DNA of 64,000 nt from Ophiocordyceps camponoti-saundersi (nom. inval.) (lineage: Eukaryota > Ascomycota > Sordariomycetes > Hypocreales > Ophiocordycipitaceae): positions 6,249 through 70,248 of the forward strand of contig PDHQ01000035.1 of assembly GCA_003339415.1 (NCBI GenBank), written 5' to 3'. The notes under the pieces were generated by a model. The model searched no databases. It was not told the DNA's origin and worked only from the letters and a program-made list of their open reading frames with translations. Both the position numbers and the translations under genes were made by a program. Positions 41,774-51,632 of the stretch are shown here, in pieces (the first letter of the stretch is position 1; each line of letters opens with the position of its first letter).

Positions 41774-43559
41774 TCATGAGCGTCTCATGACGTTTTGCTT
41801 CGTCATGTTGTCCAATCCCGTCTTCGTCTCAGTGTGCTCTTTGCTCATATGTCGTTGCTTGACCCAAGCACTGGCCAAGACGCCAACAGCCGCTATGCAA
41901 GTGTACATGATGAACATGTTCCTGATACTCCATGCAAAGGCCTCCTTGACCGCTTGACGCTGCACAGGGTCATGGATCGTGCGGGCGATGTGCGCGTTGG
42001 CCGCTGCCCGGTGACCAGACAGCGCCTCGAGTTGGGGCTTGCTGAGACGGCTAGCCGCCAGCGAGGCTGAACGTGCCGTCATGCTGTTCTGGAAGACGAG
42101 GCCGCCGAGAACGGTAGATAGCGAGGTTGCCAAGCTGCGCATCAGGTTCAGAGTGGCCGTGGCCGTGGCCGTGTCAGCCTGGCTCACGCTGTTCTGCAAG
42201 GCCATGGTGGGCGTCTGGAACAGCAGCGACATGCCGAAGCCGAAGACGATCTGGAAGCCGAAGATTGTCCCCAGCGTCGTGTCGGTTCCGAACATGGTGC
42301 AGAGACCGGCTCCGAGGGTCATGCAGGTCGTTCCGGCCCAGATCAGTTCCCTGTAGCGGCCTGTCTGATGCATGAAGACGCCTCCTAGTATATCGACGAC
42401 GGCGCACGTGATGACCATGGGTAACAGGAGGAGGCCGCTTTGGAGAGGCGAGGCTTGCTTGACGGTCTGGAAGTACAGCGGGAGATGGTATTCGAAGCCG
42501 AAGGAGGCCATGCTGTGGGTGAAGGCGACGATGACGATGGCGTTGTTGGACCGGTGTTCGAATACGGAGAGGAGCATCAGGGGATGCTTGGCCAGTCGCT
42601 TCTCGCTGTAAAGGAAGAAAGCCAGCATCAGCGCTCCAAAGACGATGAGACAGACGACCTTGGGACTGCTCCATGGATAAATGACGCCTCCAAAGTCGAG
42701 CCCGAGAAGCAACAACAGTGTCACGGCGAAGATGGAGAGCGTGCCGAGCCAGTCAATCGCCATGAGACCGTCACTCAGCTTCGTACGCGGGTTATGAAGG
42801 TCAAGAAAGAAGAGCACAACGACAAAGGTGACGACGCAGACGGGGACGTTAATCCAGAAGCACCAGCGCCAACTCGCAAACTGCGACAGCGCCCCTCCAA
42901 ACACCGGCCCGCTCGTGCCAGCAAGCAGCCAGACGAAGCCCATGGCACTAAGATACAGGGCTCGACTCCTCAAGCCGAAGAGGTCCGAGACGACGATGTA
43001 GACGAGCTGCATCAGACCTCCGCCGGCGGCACCCTGCAGGGCCCGGCCGGCGATCAGCATGGGCATGTGGACGCTGGAGGCGACGACGACGCTGGCTGCG
43101 CCGAAGACGGCGATGGAGCACAGCATCGCTGGCTTGCGGCCCCAGATGTCGCTGCCCTTTACCCAGACGGGTCCGCAGGCGGCGTTGGCTAGCAGCGAGC
43201 TGGCGCCTATCCATGTGTGGGCTGACGAGGCGTGGAGGTGGGCGGCGATGGAGGGCGCTGCTGTCGAGACGATGGTTTGGTCGAGGGCTGCGGTGAAGAG
43301 TTGGAGCTGAGGGGCGTTTTGAGTTAGATGGGGGGGGTGTGCTTTGGGTGTGGATGGCGGTGGATTGGGGGGGTTGGGAGAGACTTGCAGCTAGTGCTGT
43401 GAGGATGGTGTAGATGCGTAGTTTGGATCGGACGGTGGGAGGCTCGGAGACGTCGAGGGAGAGGGTTGGGGGGCGTTCCGTGGCTGTGGAGGGGGCTGCT
43501 GCGTCGGGGAGGGCGGGTTCGGCGGTGGCTATCACGGGATTGGAGTTGTTCCCTTCCAT
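41774..43559 (-). CDS. MFS drug:H+ antiporter-type transporter (DHA14 family, 14 TM)
   Basis: Two exons (43559-43389 and 43306-41774) give 567 residues. Joining them with a GC..AG intron (GCAAGT donor at 43388, acceptor CAG at 43309-43307) restores the family sequence ILTALA-LQLFTAALDQTIV; using the nearby GT breaks the frame. The D-x-T(I/V)V motif is present, the GSDIWGRKP loop is motif A, and LAGTSGPVFGGALSQFASWRWCFWINVP carries the antiporter motif region. About 14 hydrophobic segments follow. Members export drugs, toxins or metabolites, or take up small compounds; the substrate cannot be read from sequence. The stop lies 145 bp from the VPS8 stop (convergent). No biosynthetic cluster is visible around it. 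Confidence 0.9.
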
Positions 43560-44659
43560 CTCTTCTTCAAGTTGAAGCGAGAAGCTGAGAGGGAATCTGA
43601 GGGAGAGGCGAGGTTTCTTTTAATGATGAGATGGGATGGTGTCGAGGGAGGAGGCTTATCTCGCTAACAGATCGGTATATATAAGAGGGGTAAATCTGGT
43701 AGTGGGCGGAGGTGGGAGAGAGAAGTTGAGTGATGAACTACTCTTACTTACTACTGGGCATCAATCAACGAAGGAGTAGCTGCTGCAGTGAGATGGAAGT
43801 CTCTAGACTATATCGTGTGTATGTATATTAGGCAGTAAGTATATCGTTTCGCTTACTCTCATCATCATCCTCGATCCATCGTTATCCTCATCAACTGATG
43901 TAACATGACATGACATGCCATGCAAAGTAAGCTTATATTAAGCTTGCTCGCTCCTCTTCATCCATGGATTCTCGAAGCCTGATAGATTGAGTTTCAAGAT
44001 ATTCGGGGAGGAGGAATTCGCGACTCAATGATGACGTAGGAGATGTTGTATGTCTGTATGTCTGTAAACATCATCTCACAGCGTTGACAAGGAAAACTTC
44101 GGTCACCCAACAGCGGCATCCTGAAGGATTATCTTGACCTTTACCAAAAGCGAAATCTCGTATTTTTTCACATCCCCCACCACAAAACGGACATGGCCGT
44201 TCGTCAATCCACATCGTCATCCGGACTCGGTTCCATCCTCGTATTGCTGCCCACACTTTGATGGTCATATCACGTGGGCCGGGCCTGTTATAACGACCTG
44301 TTGTCTAACCCTGCAAACCTAACATCGTGAAAGCTCTCAGGGTCTAGTCTAGTCTATGACTCCATGTACCATGGATATCCGTGTCAAAGGCAGCCGGATC
44401 GGGAGTTGCTCAATCTTCAGGTACTCATGTACGTGAGGGCCTACAAGGTGCAGGGGATATCGTATGTAGAGAGCACTATGTATGTATATACGCCCTTTCA
44501 TCAGGTCATCCTATAGACAAGACCTCATCTTATCCTCTTCCTTCCATCACCTGTTCATTCTCTCTGTCCCTCTTACTTGGCCTCACGTCTCCCAAGTCCA
44601 TCTACAAAACTGTCGTCTCTCCCCTCCCTAATCTACGCTGTCTCGCAAGCTGGATAAAG
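43560..44659. other. Promoter region between transporter and secreted-protein triplet
   Basis: No gene is supported. AGCTCTCAGGGTC near 44332 recurs at about 45507 upstream of the second secreted paralogue, suggesting duplicated promoter sequence. Confidence 0.45.
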
Positions 44660-45265
44660 ATGAAAGCCTTTGCTCTTCTCCTCGCCCTCGTCTGCTTAGC
44701 CGCGGCCAGCCCGCCGCGAGGGAGGGACCTTGGTGTCCGACGACAACCGCCTCCATCATCAGCAGCTCATAGCTCCCAGACTCTCGAGAGGCTTCCCTCG
44801 CCGCCCCCGTCTCTGAAACCGGAGCGAAAACGCGAATATCTCCGGCTACAGTTCAATCTAGACAGCCGTAAACAGGCCGAGGAGGACGAACTGTTCAGAG
44901 AAAAAAGACACCCCCCCATGACAGATCAGGAGAAGGAAGAGGGACAGCAGCGAGCGACGAGAATCCTCCAGGCCATCAAGACCGGACTCGACGAAGCCGA
45001 GGCCGAGATTGAACAGAATGCCGTCAAGTTGAAGAGCAGACAATCTTGGATGACGGTGGAAAGCTATCGGACAGCTCGAGACAAGCTCAGACTGAGAACC
45101 CGTCGGGACCTGGCCAGTCATAGGCGATACCTCAAAGAGGCCCTCTCTCTCTTTAATGAGAGGATGGCTTGGTATGAAGCGCAGGACAGAGAAGCAGAGT
45201 GTAGCCGACCACGTACCAGGTCTATGGAGGCCTCGAGAGCGGCCCTCTCTGCTCGGCCTTCTTGA
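44660..45265 (+). CDS. Small secreted protein, tandem paralogue 1
   Basis: 201 residues from the ATG at 44660, which begins MKAFALLLALVCLAAAS, a clean signal peptide. The frame is open further upstream but that part lacks a signal and is ignored. After a short propeptide ending in a dibasic site (GVRRQPPP) and a Pro/Ser-rich linker, the rest is predicted to be helical and highly charged, with HPPMTDQEKEEGQQRATRIL, a block shared with paralogue 3. The mature part has one Cys, in the AEC motif near the C-terminus that all three paralogues share. No known domain. Secretion and possible Kex2-type processing are inferred. Confidence 0.75.
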   Translation: MKAFALLLALVCLAAASPPRGRDLGVRRQPPPSSAAHSSQTLERLPSPPPSLKPERKREYLRLQFNLDSRKQAEEDELFREKRHPPMTDQEKEEGQQRATRILQAIKTGLDEAEAEIEQNAVKLKSRQSWMTVESYRTARDKLRLRTRRDLASHRRYLKEALSLFNERMAWYEAQDREAECSRPRTRSMEASRAALSARPS

Positions 45266-45686
45266 AGGTCCAGCAAGACGATGTTTGTAGGGTTAGGGTT
45301 CTTGATACATCCAGGTGGCCGCCACGGTCTCGACCTGCGATCTCGCCAAGCCCGGCATACCTAGTATAGCGGACGATTCTATCTCGTCTGATCAGATCCG
45401 GCTAAGCTTTGTGGACTAGAATCGTATTCCTTGGCCATGGATCCTTGTTAGTGGCCACACTCACTCGAGCCCTTACTCCTCATGTATGTGTATATATATA
45501 TAAGAAGCTCTCAGGGTCCATCGATGGCTCTTCAAGCAAAAAGCAGAGTTGAAGTCGAGTGTAAAGAGCCTTTCTCTTCCTTCTCTTCTGAAAAGGGAGA
45601 GGATTTGCTCATCCTCAAACGCCAGACTCATCAGGGCCACAGCCAGGCACCCTCGGGGGGGAACACAATCCGCTCCAGCTCAAGTC
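45266..45686. other. Spacer upstream of secreted paralogue 2, with duplicated promoter words
   Basis: TCGTATTCCTTGGCCAT at 45422-45438 recurs at 46409-46425, and AGCTCTCAGGGTC near 45507 recurs near 44332. This fits duplication of gene plus promoter. Confidence 0.6.
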
Positions 45687-46286
45687 ATGAAGATTCTGCT
45701 CCCCCTTCTCCTCCTTGCCATGAGGGCCCTCACTGCCACGGCCCGGCCAGAGCCAGAGAGAGAGCTCGTCCGACGACAACACTTACCTTCACCATCACCG
45801 CCTTTATCACCACCGCCAGCAGGGGACGCACCCGACAGAGGCTTATCGCCGATACCAGAGGAGATGGAAGGCATCGACGAAGAAGGTGTTCTATTCGGGG
45901 CAGAAGGCCTAGGTCTGGAACATGACGTTCAGCAGTTCATCCAACTGGAACTCTCCGAAAACCCACGCCATCAGATAGCGGAAGAGGAAAAGAAGCAAGG
46001 GAGAGAGCGGATAAGGCGAGTCATGGCATCGCTTGGCGGCCAATTCAGAACAGAAGGCGAGGAACTCCAAAAGGAAATCGATGGCCTGTGGGAAGGCGTC
46101 GCAACCATGACATCTCAGCAGATCAGGGACACTCAGGCACTCGAGGAACACTTGAGGAACGAGAGGCGTCAATATCAAGAGAGGGCTCGCAACGCGCTAT
46201 ACCCTGTATCTTGGGCTAGGATGGTTGATTATGGGGTGGATAGGAAGGAGGCACAAGCAGAGTGTAGACGTCTCTTGTGGCAGTGA
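45687..46286 (+). CDS. Small secreted protein, tandem paralogue 2
   Basis: 199 residues from ATG 45687 (MKILLPLLLLAMRALTATA signal peptide). The mature start RPEPERELVRRQ repeats the dibasic layout of its neighbours, followed by a longer Pro/Ser linker and a helical domain: ENPRHQIAEEEKKQGRERIRRVMASL aligns with the HP-x-MTD-x-x-K-x-EG-x-x-R block of the others but has lost HP and MTD. It ends DRKEAQAECRRLLW, with the shared AEC cysteine. It is the most diverged of the three. Function unknown; effector-like features are secretion, small size and a tandem family in the accessory part of the genome. Confidence 0.75.
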   Translation: MKILLPLLLLAMRALTATARPEPERELVRRQHLPSPSPPLSPPPAGDAPDRGLSPIPEEMEGIDEEGVLFGAEGLGLEHDVQQFIQLELSENPRHQIAEEEKKQGRERIRRVMASLGGQFRTEGEELQKEIDGLWEGVATMTSQQIRDTQALEEHLRNERRQYQERARNALYPVSWARMVDYGVDRKEAQAECRRLLWQ

Positions 46287-46636
46287 GCCTGATCTCTCTT
46301 CTGGCCTGTATTTCTGTATAAGGGATTGAGGTCTTGAGTAGGTTCTTATCCTCCTCTCAGGGTTGCTTCCTCCTCTTGTTCATCAGGGTTTTTTTTTTGC
46401 AACAGATTTCGTATTCCTTGGCCATACATAGATCCTTTCATGTATGTATGTGTTGTATACAGGGGGGGCTTGATCAAACCCTGACTCCTATGTATGTGTA
46501 TGTATGTGAACGGTTACGGCTACGGATATGAGTATAATGTAGAGCTGCTTCCTCTCCTCCTCTCTCTCATCCCATTCATCTCCCTTGTACATATTATATT
46601 ACTCTTCCATCTCAACTCTTCTTCCTAACATAAACC
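46287..46636. other. Spacer upstream of secreted paralogue 3
   Basis: Contains the second copy of TCGTATTCCTTGGCCAT (46409-46425), a CTCAGGGTT word and ATGTATGT repeats. Presumed promoter. Confidence 0.6.
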
Positions 46637-47230
46637 ATGAAGATTCTATTCCTCCTCCTCCTCATCCTCGCCCTCGTCTACGCGGCCGCCGCCCTCCCGC
46701 AGCCAGGCAGGGAGTTCATCCGACGACGGCCACCACCACCACCACCCTCAACACCGTCACGATATGAAGAAGACGTACGACGGGCACGATTCGAGCAGGA
46801 AATCCATCAACGACTGCAACAGTGGTCTCAGGAAGAATTCCAACAAGATTCCAGGAGACAGATCGTCGAAGACGCCCTCTTCGCTTCCGAACAACATCCC
46901 GAGATGACAGACGAGGACAAGAGGGAGGGAAGAGAGAGAGTCAAACGGATCTTGGCCGGAGTCGCCAACCGGTTTGACGCTGACGACGAGAAACTCCAAC
47001 AAGACCTCGGAACCCTCTGGAGAGAACACATACCCAGAAATCTCCGGGAATTCCGCCTGTATCGAAGCGTCGAGCAAGGACGGATCGCGCGTCATCACCG
47101 TGAGAGACTGAGACTCCGTGCTTTCACCTTTAGCTCATGTCGTAGAAACCTGATTAGGTATGGCATGTCGGAGGAAGAGGCCGAGGCCGAGTGTCATCTT
47201 GAGCTGGGGTGGGAGCTGCCTCGTGCTTGA
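46637..47230 (+). CDS. Small secreted protein, tandem paralogue 3
   Basis: 197 residues starting MKILFLLLLILALVYAAAA, a near copy of the signal peptide of paralogue 2. Then PGREFIRRRPPPPPP (dibasic site and Pro run), a charged helical domain containing QHPEMTDEDKREGRERVKRIL, and EEEAEAECHLELGWELP at the end. It has two cysteines (SSC and AEC). With its neighbours it shares orientation, length, architecture and single-exon structure, so the triplet arose by tandem duplication. No database family is recognised. Confidence 0.8.
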   Translation: MKILFLLLLILALVYAAAALPQPGREFIRRRPPPPPPSTPSRYEEDVRRARFEQEIHQRLQQWSQEEFQQDSRRQIVEDALFASEQHPEMTDEDKREGRERVKRILAGVANRFDADDEKLQQDLGTLWREHIPRNLREFRLYRSVEQGRIARHHRERLRLRAFTFSSCRRNLIRYGMSEEEAEAECHLELGWELPRA

Positions 47231-47435
47231 TCTTGTACAGTTCTTACCCAGGGACATATGTGCACATCATATCGCCGAGTTATAGGAGAGTTGCTAAATC
47301 CAGCCTTATGTGAAAAAAAACTTGGTGATGAATCGTTTCCAGCTTTAGGGTAGCCAAGATTAACTTGGCAACTTCAACTCCCAAACACAACTTACCTTCT
47401 CTCTCCTCCCTCAAACTCACATTTCCAAAGACGTA

Positions 47436-48191
47436 ATGCCAGACCGCTTCTGCCTCGAACGCTTCCGATACAGCGCCAAAGAAGAAAACCCCCGCCTCCG
47501 ATCCACGGCAGAAACCCGCCTCCTACCACGAACACCGACGACGATACCCTCGCCGCCCAAGTCCAAGCGCCGACGACGAGAACCACCCAATCACCTCCCA
47601 CCGCTACCCGACGCCCTAGCCCCAGACCTAGACGTCCTCCTCGTCGGTCTAAACCCCGGAATCTCAACGTCGATAAGCGGCCACGCCTACGCCCATCCCT
47701 CAAACCTATTCTGGAAGCTGTTGCACACGAGCGGCATGACGCCCCGCGCCTGCTCGCCAGCCGAGGACGCGCTCCTACCGGGGCTCTTCGGCCTCGGCCT
47801 CACGAACCTGGTGGCCCGTCCGAGCCGATCGGGCGCCGACCTCGGACGAGCGGAGATGGACGCCGGCGTCTCCGTGCTCGAGGGCAAAGTTCGTCGCTGG
47901 AGGCCTCGCGCTGTCTGTCTGGTCGGCAAGGGCATTTGGGATAGCGTGGCGCGCGCCAAGATGCTTCCCAGGAGGGACTTTCGCTACGGCTGGCAGGACG
48001 ACGATGCTTGTCGTCTGGGCGCCGTCGAGGGCGAGTGGGAGGGCGCCCCGGTCTTCGTCGCCTCGAGTACGAGTGGGCTGGCCGCTTCCTTGTCGCCGGC
48101 GGAGAAGCTGCGTATATGGACTGAGCTGGGCGATTGGGTTAAGGCGAGGAGGGCAGAGAGGGAGAGAAGGCATTGTCTCGAATCTGGATGA
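47436..48191 (+). CDS. G/T(U)-mismatch DNA glycosylase (TDG/MUG family)
   Basis: One exon, 251 residues. The family signature VGLNPGISTSISGHAYAHPS then NLFWKLLHTSG (about residues 70-100) corresponds to the GINPG motif with the catalytic Asn (Asn73 here) and the HPxNxFWK helix of MUG and TDG. The second motif, near VFVASSTSGLAAS, corresponds to the DNA-intercalating SSS/SG loop. A Lys/Arg-rich stretch (SKRRRREPP, about 43-51) could bind DNA or direct nuclear import. Members of this family remove thymine or uracil opposite guanine at deaminated cytosines. Length is typical of the fungal group (Thp1-like). Confidence 0.9.
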   Translation: MPDRFCLERFRYSAKEENPRLRSTAETRLLPRTPTTIPSPPKSKRRRREPPNHLPPLPDALAPDLDVLLVGLNPGISTSISGHAYAHPSNLFWKLLHTSGMTPRACSPAEDALLPGLFGLGLTNLVARPSRSGADLGRAEMDAGVSVLEGKVRRWRPRAVCLVGKGIWDSVARAKMLPRRDFRYGWQDDDACRLGAVEGEWEGAPVFVASSTSGLAASLSPAEKLRIWTELGDWVKARRAERERRHCLESG

Positions 48192-48426
48192 TTTGCGCTT
48201 GGCCTTTTTCTTCTCTTTTGATCTTCTCTCTTTACTACAACTGCGATGATGATGACGATGATGACACACACAACCGGGCTGGTTGATGTATGTATGTAGG
48301 CTTCTTCCCAATGTGGCCACCCCCCCTTACCCTCCCCTCCAGCAGCAAAGGAAAAAAAAACCAAACCCTAGCCGACAGCCTTCCAAGACTCCATTTGTAC
48401 GCCGGCGATATGCGCCTTTGCCCATC

Positions 48427-49895
48427 TCACTTGCACCGCTTTTCCACAACGGTCGGCCCGTTCTCCTCGTACTCCTTTCTCGATATCCACATCTGGTGAA
48501 AGGTGCCGAGGCTGGCCAGGATGCTGCCGCCGATCCAGGCGCCGAAGCGGCGCTCCGTCGACAGGCCGGCGGCGTGAAGCTTGACCTTGAGGCCGGGATA
48601 CATGGCCGTCAGCTCGTTGTTCAGCCGGTCGTTGAAGCCGTTGATGAGGCTGGTGCTGCCAGTGACGACGACGTTGGCCAACAGGTTGCCGCGCAGGTCG
48701 ACGTCGACGGCGCCTAGGGCGGCGCGGATGAGCTCCGGTATCGTCTGGGCCTTGGTCAGGCGGTCCGACTCCGGGACGGGATAGCCGGCGCCCTCGTCCC
48801 ACATGCCCTCGGTGACGCGGAAGCGCTGCTCGCGCCACATCTGGTTGTAGCCGTCGGGCATTTCGAAGACGCGACCGGGCTGGGAGCGGACGTAGTCCTC
48901 GTTCCCAGGGACGCCATACCGACCCGGACCGCGCCAGACCTCGACGACGGACTCTTTGAATTCGGTCACGACGCGCTCTTCCTCGTAGGCGCGGAAGGAG
49001 TCGCTGATGGTAAAGGGCCAGTTTCGTAGCCGGAACTGCGGAGGCATGCCGGCGTCGACGGGCGTCTTGTTCTCCACCATGTAGGTCGGCACCAGGTTTA
49101 CCTTGGGCTCCGACGTCTCCCAGAGGCTGCGGACCTGCGACGACAGCCAGAGGCCTCCGACGGGCGATTTCTGGATGGAGCGCTTGAGGACCATGCCGTC
49201 GTGGATGGCGGTGACGGACGTGTTGGCGCCGCCGACGTCGACGACGAGCGCCGTGGCCTTTCCGGCGGCGAAGGCGGCCAGGACGGGCGTCCGGCTGATC
49301 CAGAAGGCGGGACAGCCCCAGTTCTCCATGATGATCTCGATGGCCTTTTCACGCGCCTTGGGCGTGTTCCACGGCGCCTCCGTCACCAGCAGCGGGTTCT
49401 CCTGCAGCGGCTTTTCGCTTTCTTCCACCGCGTCTTCCATGGCCACGTCTCCCTCCCCATCCTTGACATCATCGTTGAGCCCGTTCTTGGAAGGGGGGGT
49501 AGGACGATCGGGCTGAAGCCTCTTGATGAGCATGTGCTCCCACATCTTGGCGGCCATATCCCAATCCTCGACGACGCTATCGCGATTCATGTAGTTTCGG
49601 ACTTCGAAGTCGGCGCGGGGGATGAGACATTCATCACCCAAAACGTCGCGATCGCTACTGGTGATGCGTCCATAGAAGGAGGGAAGAATCGATTTCGGCA
49701 CGTCTTCTCCGGCGAAGCCCGCTCGCGTGTGGCAGTAGCCGGGATCGAGAACGAGAGCTGAGACCTCATCTGTAGATTTCGCGGTAGAACACGTCGTCAG
49801 TAAGTCCGATTCTTTTCCACCCTCTTCGTTGGAGAAGATGGCTTCGCACCTACCCCCGCCGTAGATGTCGGTCGGTTGCGCCGACGTTGGTAAAG

Positions 49896-49926
<31 letters not shown>

Positions 49927-49932
49927 CGCCAT
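48427..49932 (-). CDS. ARP4: Actin-related protein 4 (NuA4/INO80/SWR1 subunit)
   Basis: Two exons (49932-49854 and 49769-48427) give 473 residues. The intron (49853-49770, GTAGGT..CTACAG with an ACTGACG branch-like site) is inferred because its removal gives YGG-DEVSALVLDPG, as in other Arp4 proteins. It is 84 nt, a multiple of three, and free of stops, so unspliced RNA would stay in frame. The start at 49932 (MAQQQ...) opens a ten-Gln run; an upstream in-frame ATG exists at 50034. Actin-fold signatures are ALVVDVGGANTSVTAI, VTGSTSLINGFNDRL and the C-terminal IGGSILASLGTFHQMWISR with EKRCK. Arp4 is a nuclear subunit of histone acetyltransferase and remodelling complexes and binds histones. 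Confidence 0.93.
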
Positions 49933-50139
49933 GATTGGAGATCGAGAGGGGGAGGGGGATTGGGGGAGAAGGACGGGGGGAAGAGGGAAGGGTGGGTGAA
50001 GCAATCGACGCGTTGTCGGTGGTTGAGTTTCCACGATGAAGGAGAATTACCAAGGCATGCAAAGAGGCATGTAGTGGGAAAAAATGGGTGTAGGCTATAT
50101 ATATTAGTGTAGAGATCTATTACCTAACAAGCACCACGA
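49933..50139. other. ARP4 leader and spacer to tRNA-Ser
   Basis: Polypyrimidine leader of ARP4 (on the minus strand) and short AT-rich sequence. No gene. Confidence 0.5.
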
Positions 50140-50259
50140 GACACTTTGGCCGAGTGGTTAAGGCGATGGCCTGCTATATCCTGTAGACCCTCTCGGTCGC
50201 TCACGGGAAGAAGTTAGCCATTGGGTTCGCCCGCGCAGGTTCGAATCCTGCAGGTGTCG
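50140..50259 (+). tRNA. tRNA-Ser (anticodon GCT), with 39-nt intron
   Basis: Acceptor GACACTT pairs with AGGTGTC, discriminator G (typical for Ser). TGGCC D-arm start and T-arm GCAGG-TTCGAAT-CCTGC. Anticodon stem ATGGC/GCCAT encloses loop CT-GCT-A, then an intron 50177-50215, then A38. A class II variable arm follows (GGGTTCGCCC). T-rich sequence after 50260 provides the Pol III terminator. It reads AGC/AGT serine codons. Confidence 0.93.
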
Positions 50260-51632
50260 TTTGTTTTTGCAAATTTCGTCTTTTTTTTTTTTTGTTTTCA
50301 ATTTTCTTAGCTTCTTCTCCAACGAACTTCTTCTTTTGACTACATACATATACATACATGCATATACCGCAGCATGTGTGTGATACGCAGACGATATACA
50401 TACATAAAGCACCTCAATTTCTAAGAGATGTTAAAGAAAGAACTTTTGGCCTTTCTACAGCTTGATCCAACTTTCTCTCGCAACCCACAGACGGTTGCGG
50501 CGCTTAAAGGACCGGCTATCCTGATTCCCTAGCAATCAAGGTTGATGGCTCCAGCCTAGGACAAGAATGTTCCTTTCCCACACCCGTCTAAGATGGGATC
50601 GAAAGACCTCCCTACCTTGCTGAAGAAGCTCTCCTGATTTCACATTCACACATGACTTTCGGTTCCCAGCACAGCTGTGATTGGAAACGGCGATAAACAA
50701 CAGCGTCTTTCCTTTTCCCTCCCCTGCATCTTCAACGTCCATGTCTCCCACCGACTATCTCACTTCTCACACCCATCAAGTCGATCAGTCAACTTGAGCA
50801 AAGACAGGGGAACATGAAAGAAAGAGAGAAAGACACCCTTCCCCAGCCGCGGCAGAGTCCGAACCGCATTCCAGAAGGCGGTGCGGCGGCCTTTCCCTCT
50901 CTCCCTGGATAACATTCCTCGGCTGTCGGGAGCGCTTACCTAAGCTCACGATGGCTTCAACGCTTGCGTCGATTGCTACGGGTATAAGTGGGTCTGTTGA
51001 TGGGGGTTTATCAATCAACGGTTTCTATCTTGCTACATCTCTAGAGAGAAGCAGAGCTGTATGTATGAGATTCGTATGTACGTACACAGATGGGATATGA
51101 AAGGGTACACTCATAGATGAGAAAAGAACAGAAGAGGAGGAGGAAAAAAAGGAGGGTTTAAATCTACGTAACCGTCCTCTCTTCAGATGCCGCTGTTTCT
51201 ATCCCCAAGTCCAGAACCAAACAAGCATGCTCATCGGAGGCTGGGAAAAACCCCCCCAAAAAGCAATCTCGTATCGTCACCACATCAAGAACAAAGAAGG
51301 CAGGGTGATGAATCAAAAGAGGGAGGAGGGAGGCTCAGGAATATCCTTCTCTTTTTCCCTCTTTTAATTCTTCCTTCTCTTCCATTTGTCGAAAACATCT
51401 TCAGTTTGCCAGCCTTCTTCGTGGATGTTCAGCATATATACATACATACACTCATACTTACACTCATACTTACAGTGGCATATACACACACACACACACA
51501 TAAACACACGACATTCAACCAGCCTCACTCAAAATCCCAATTCAACACATCACAGACAGTATAGGAAATCATAGGAAAAGAGAAAGAGAAAGAGAGGGCA
51601 AAAAAAAAAAGAAGCAGCTTTCTCCCCCCCCA
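50260..51632. other. Intergenic, promoter and leader of the TOS1-like gene
   Basis: T-rich Pol III terminator, ATACATACAT microsatellites (about 50341-50365 and 51438-51490) and purine/pyrimidine-rich leader sequence. No gene supported. Confidence 0.5.
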
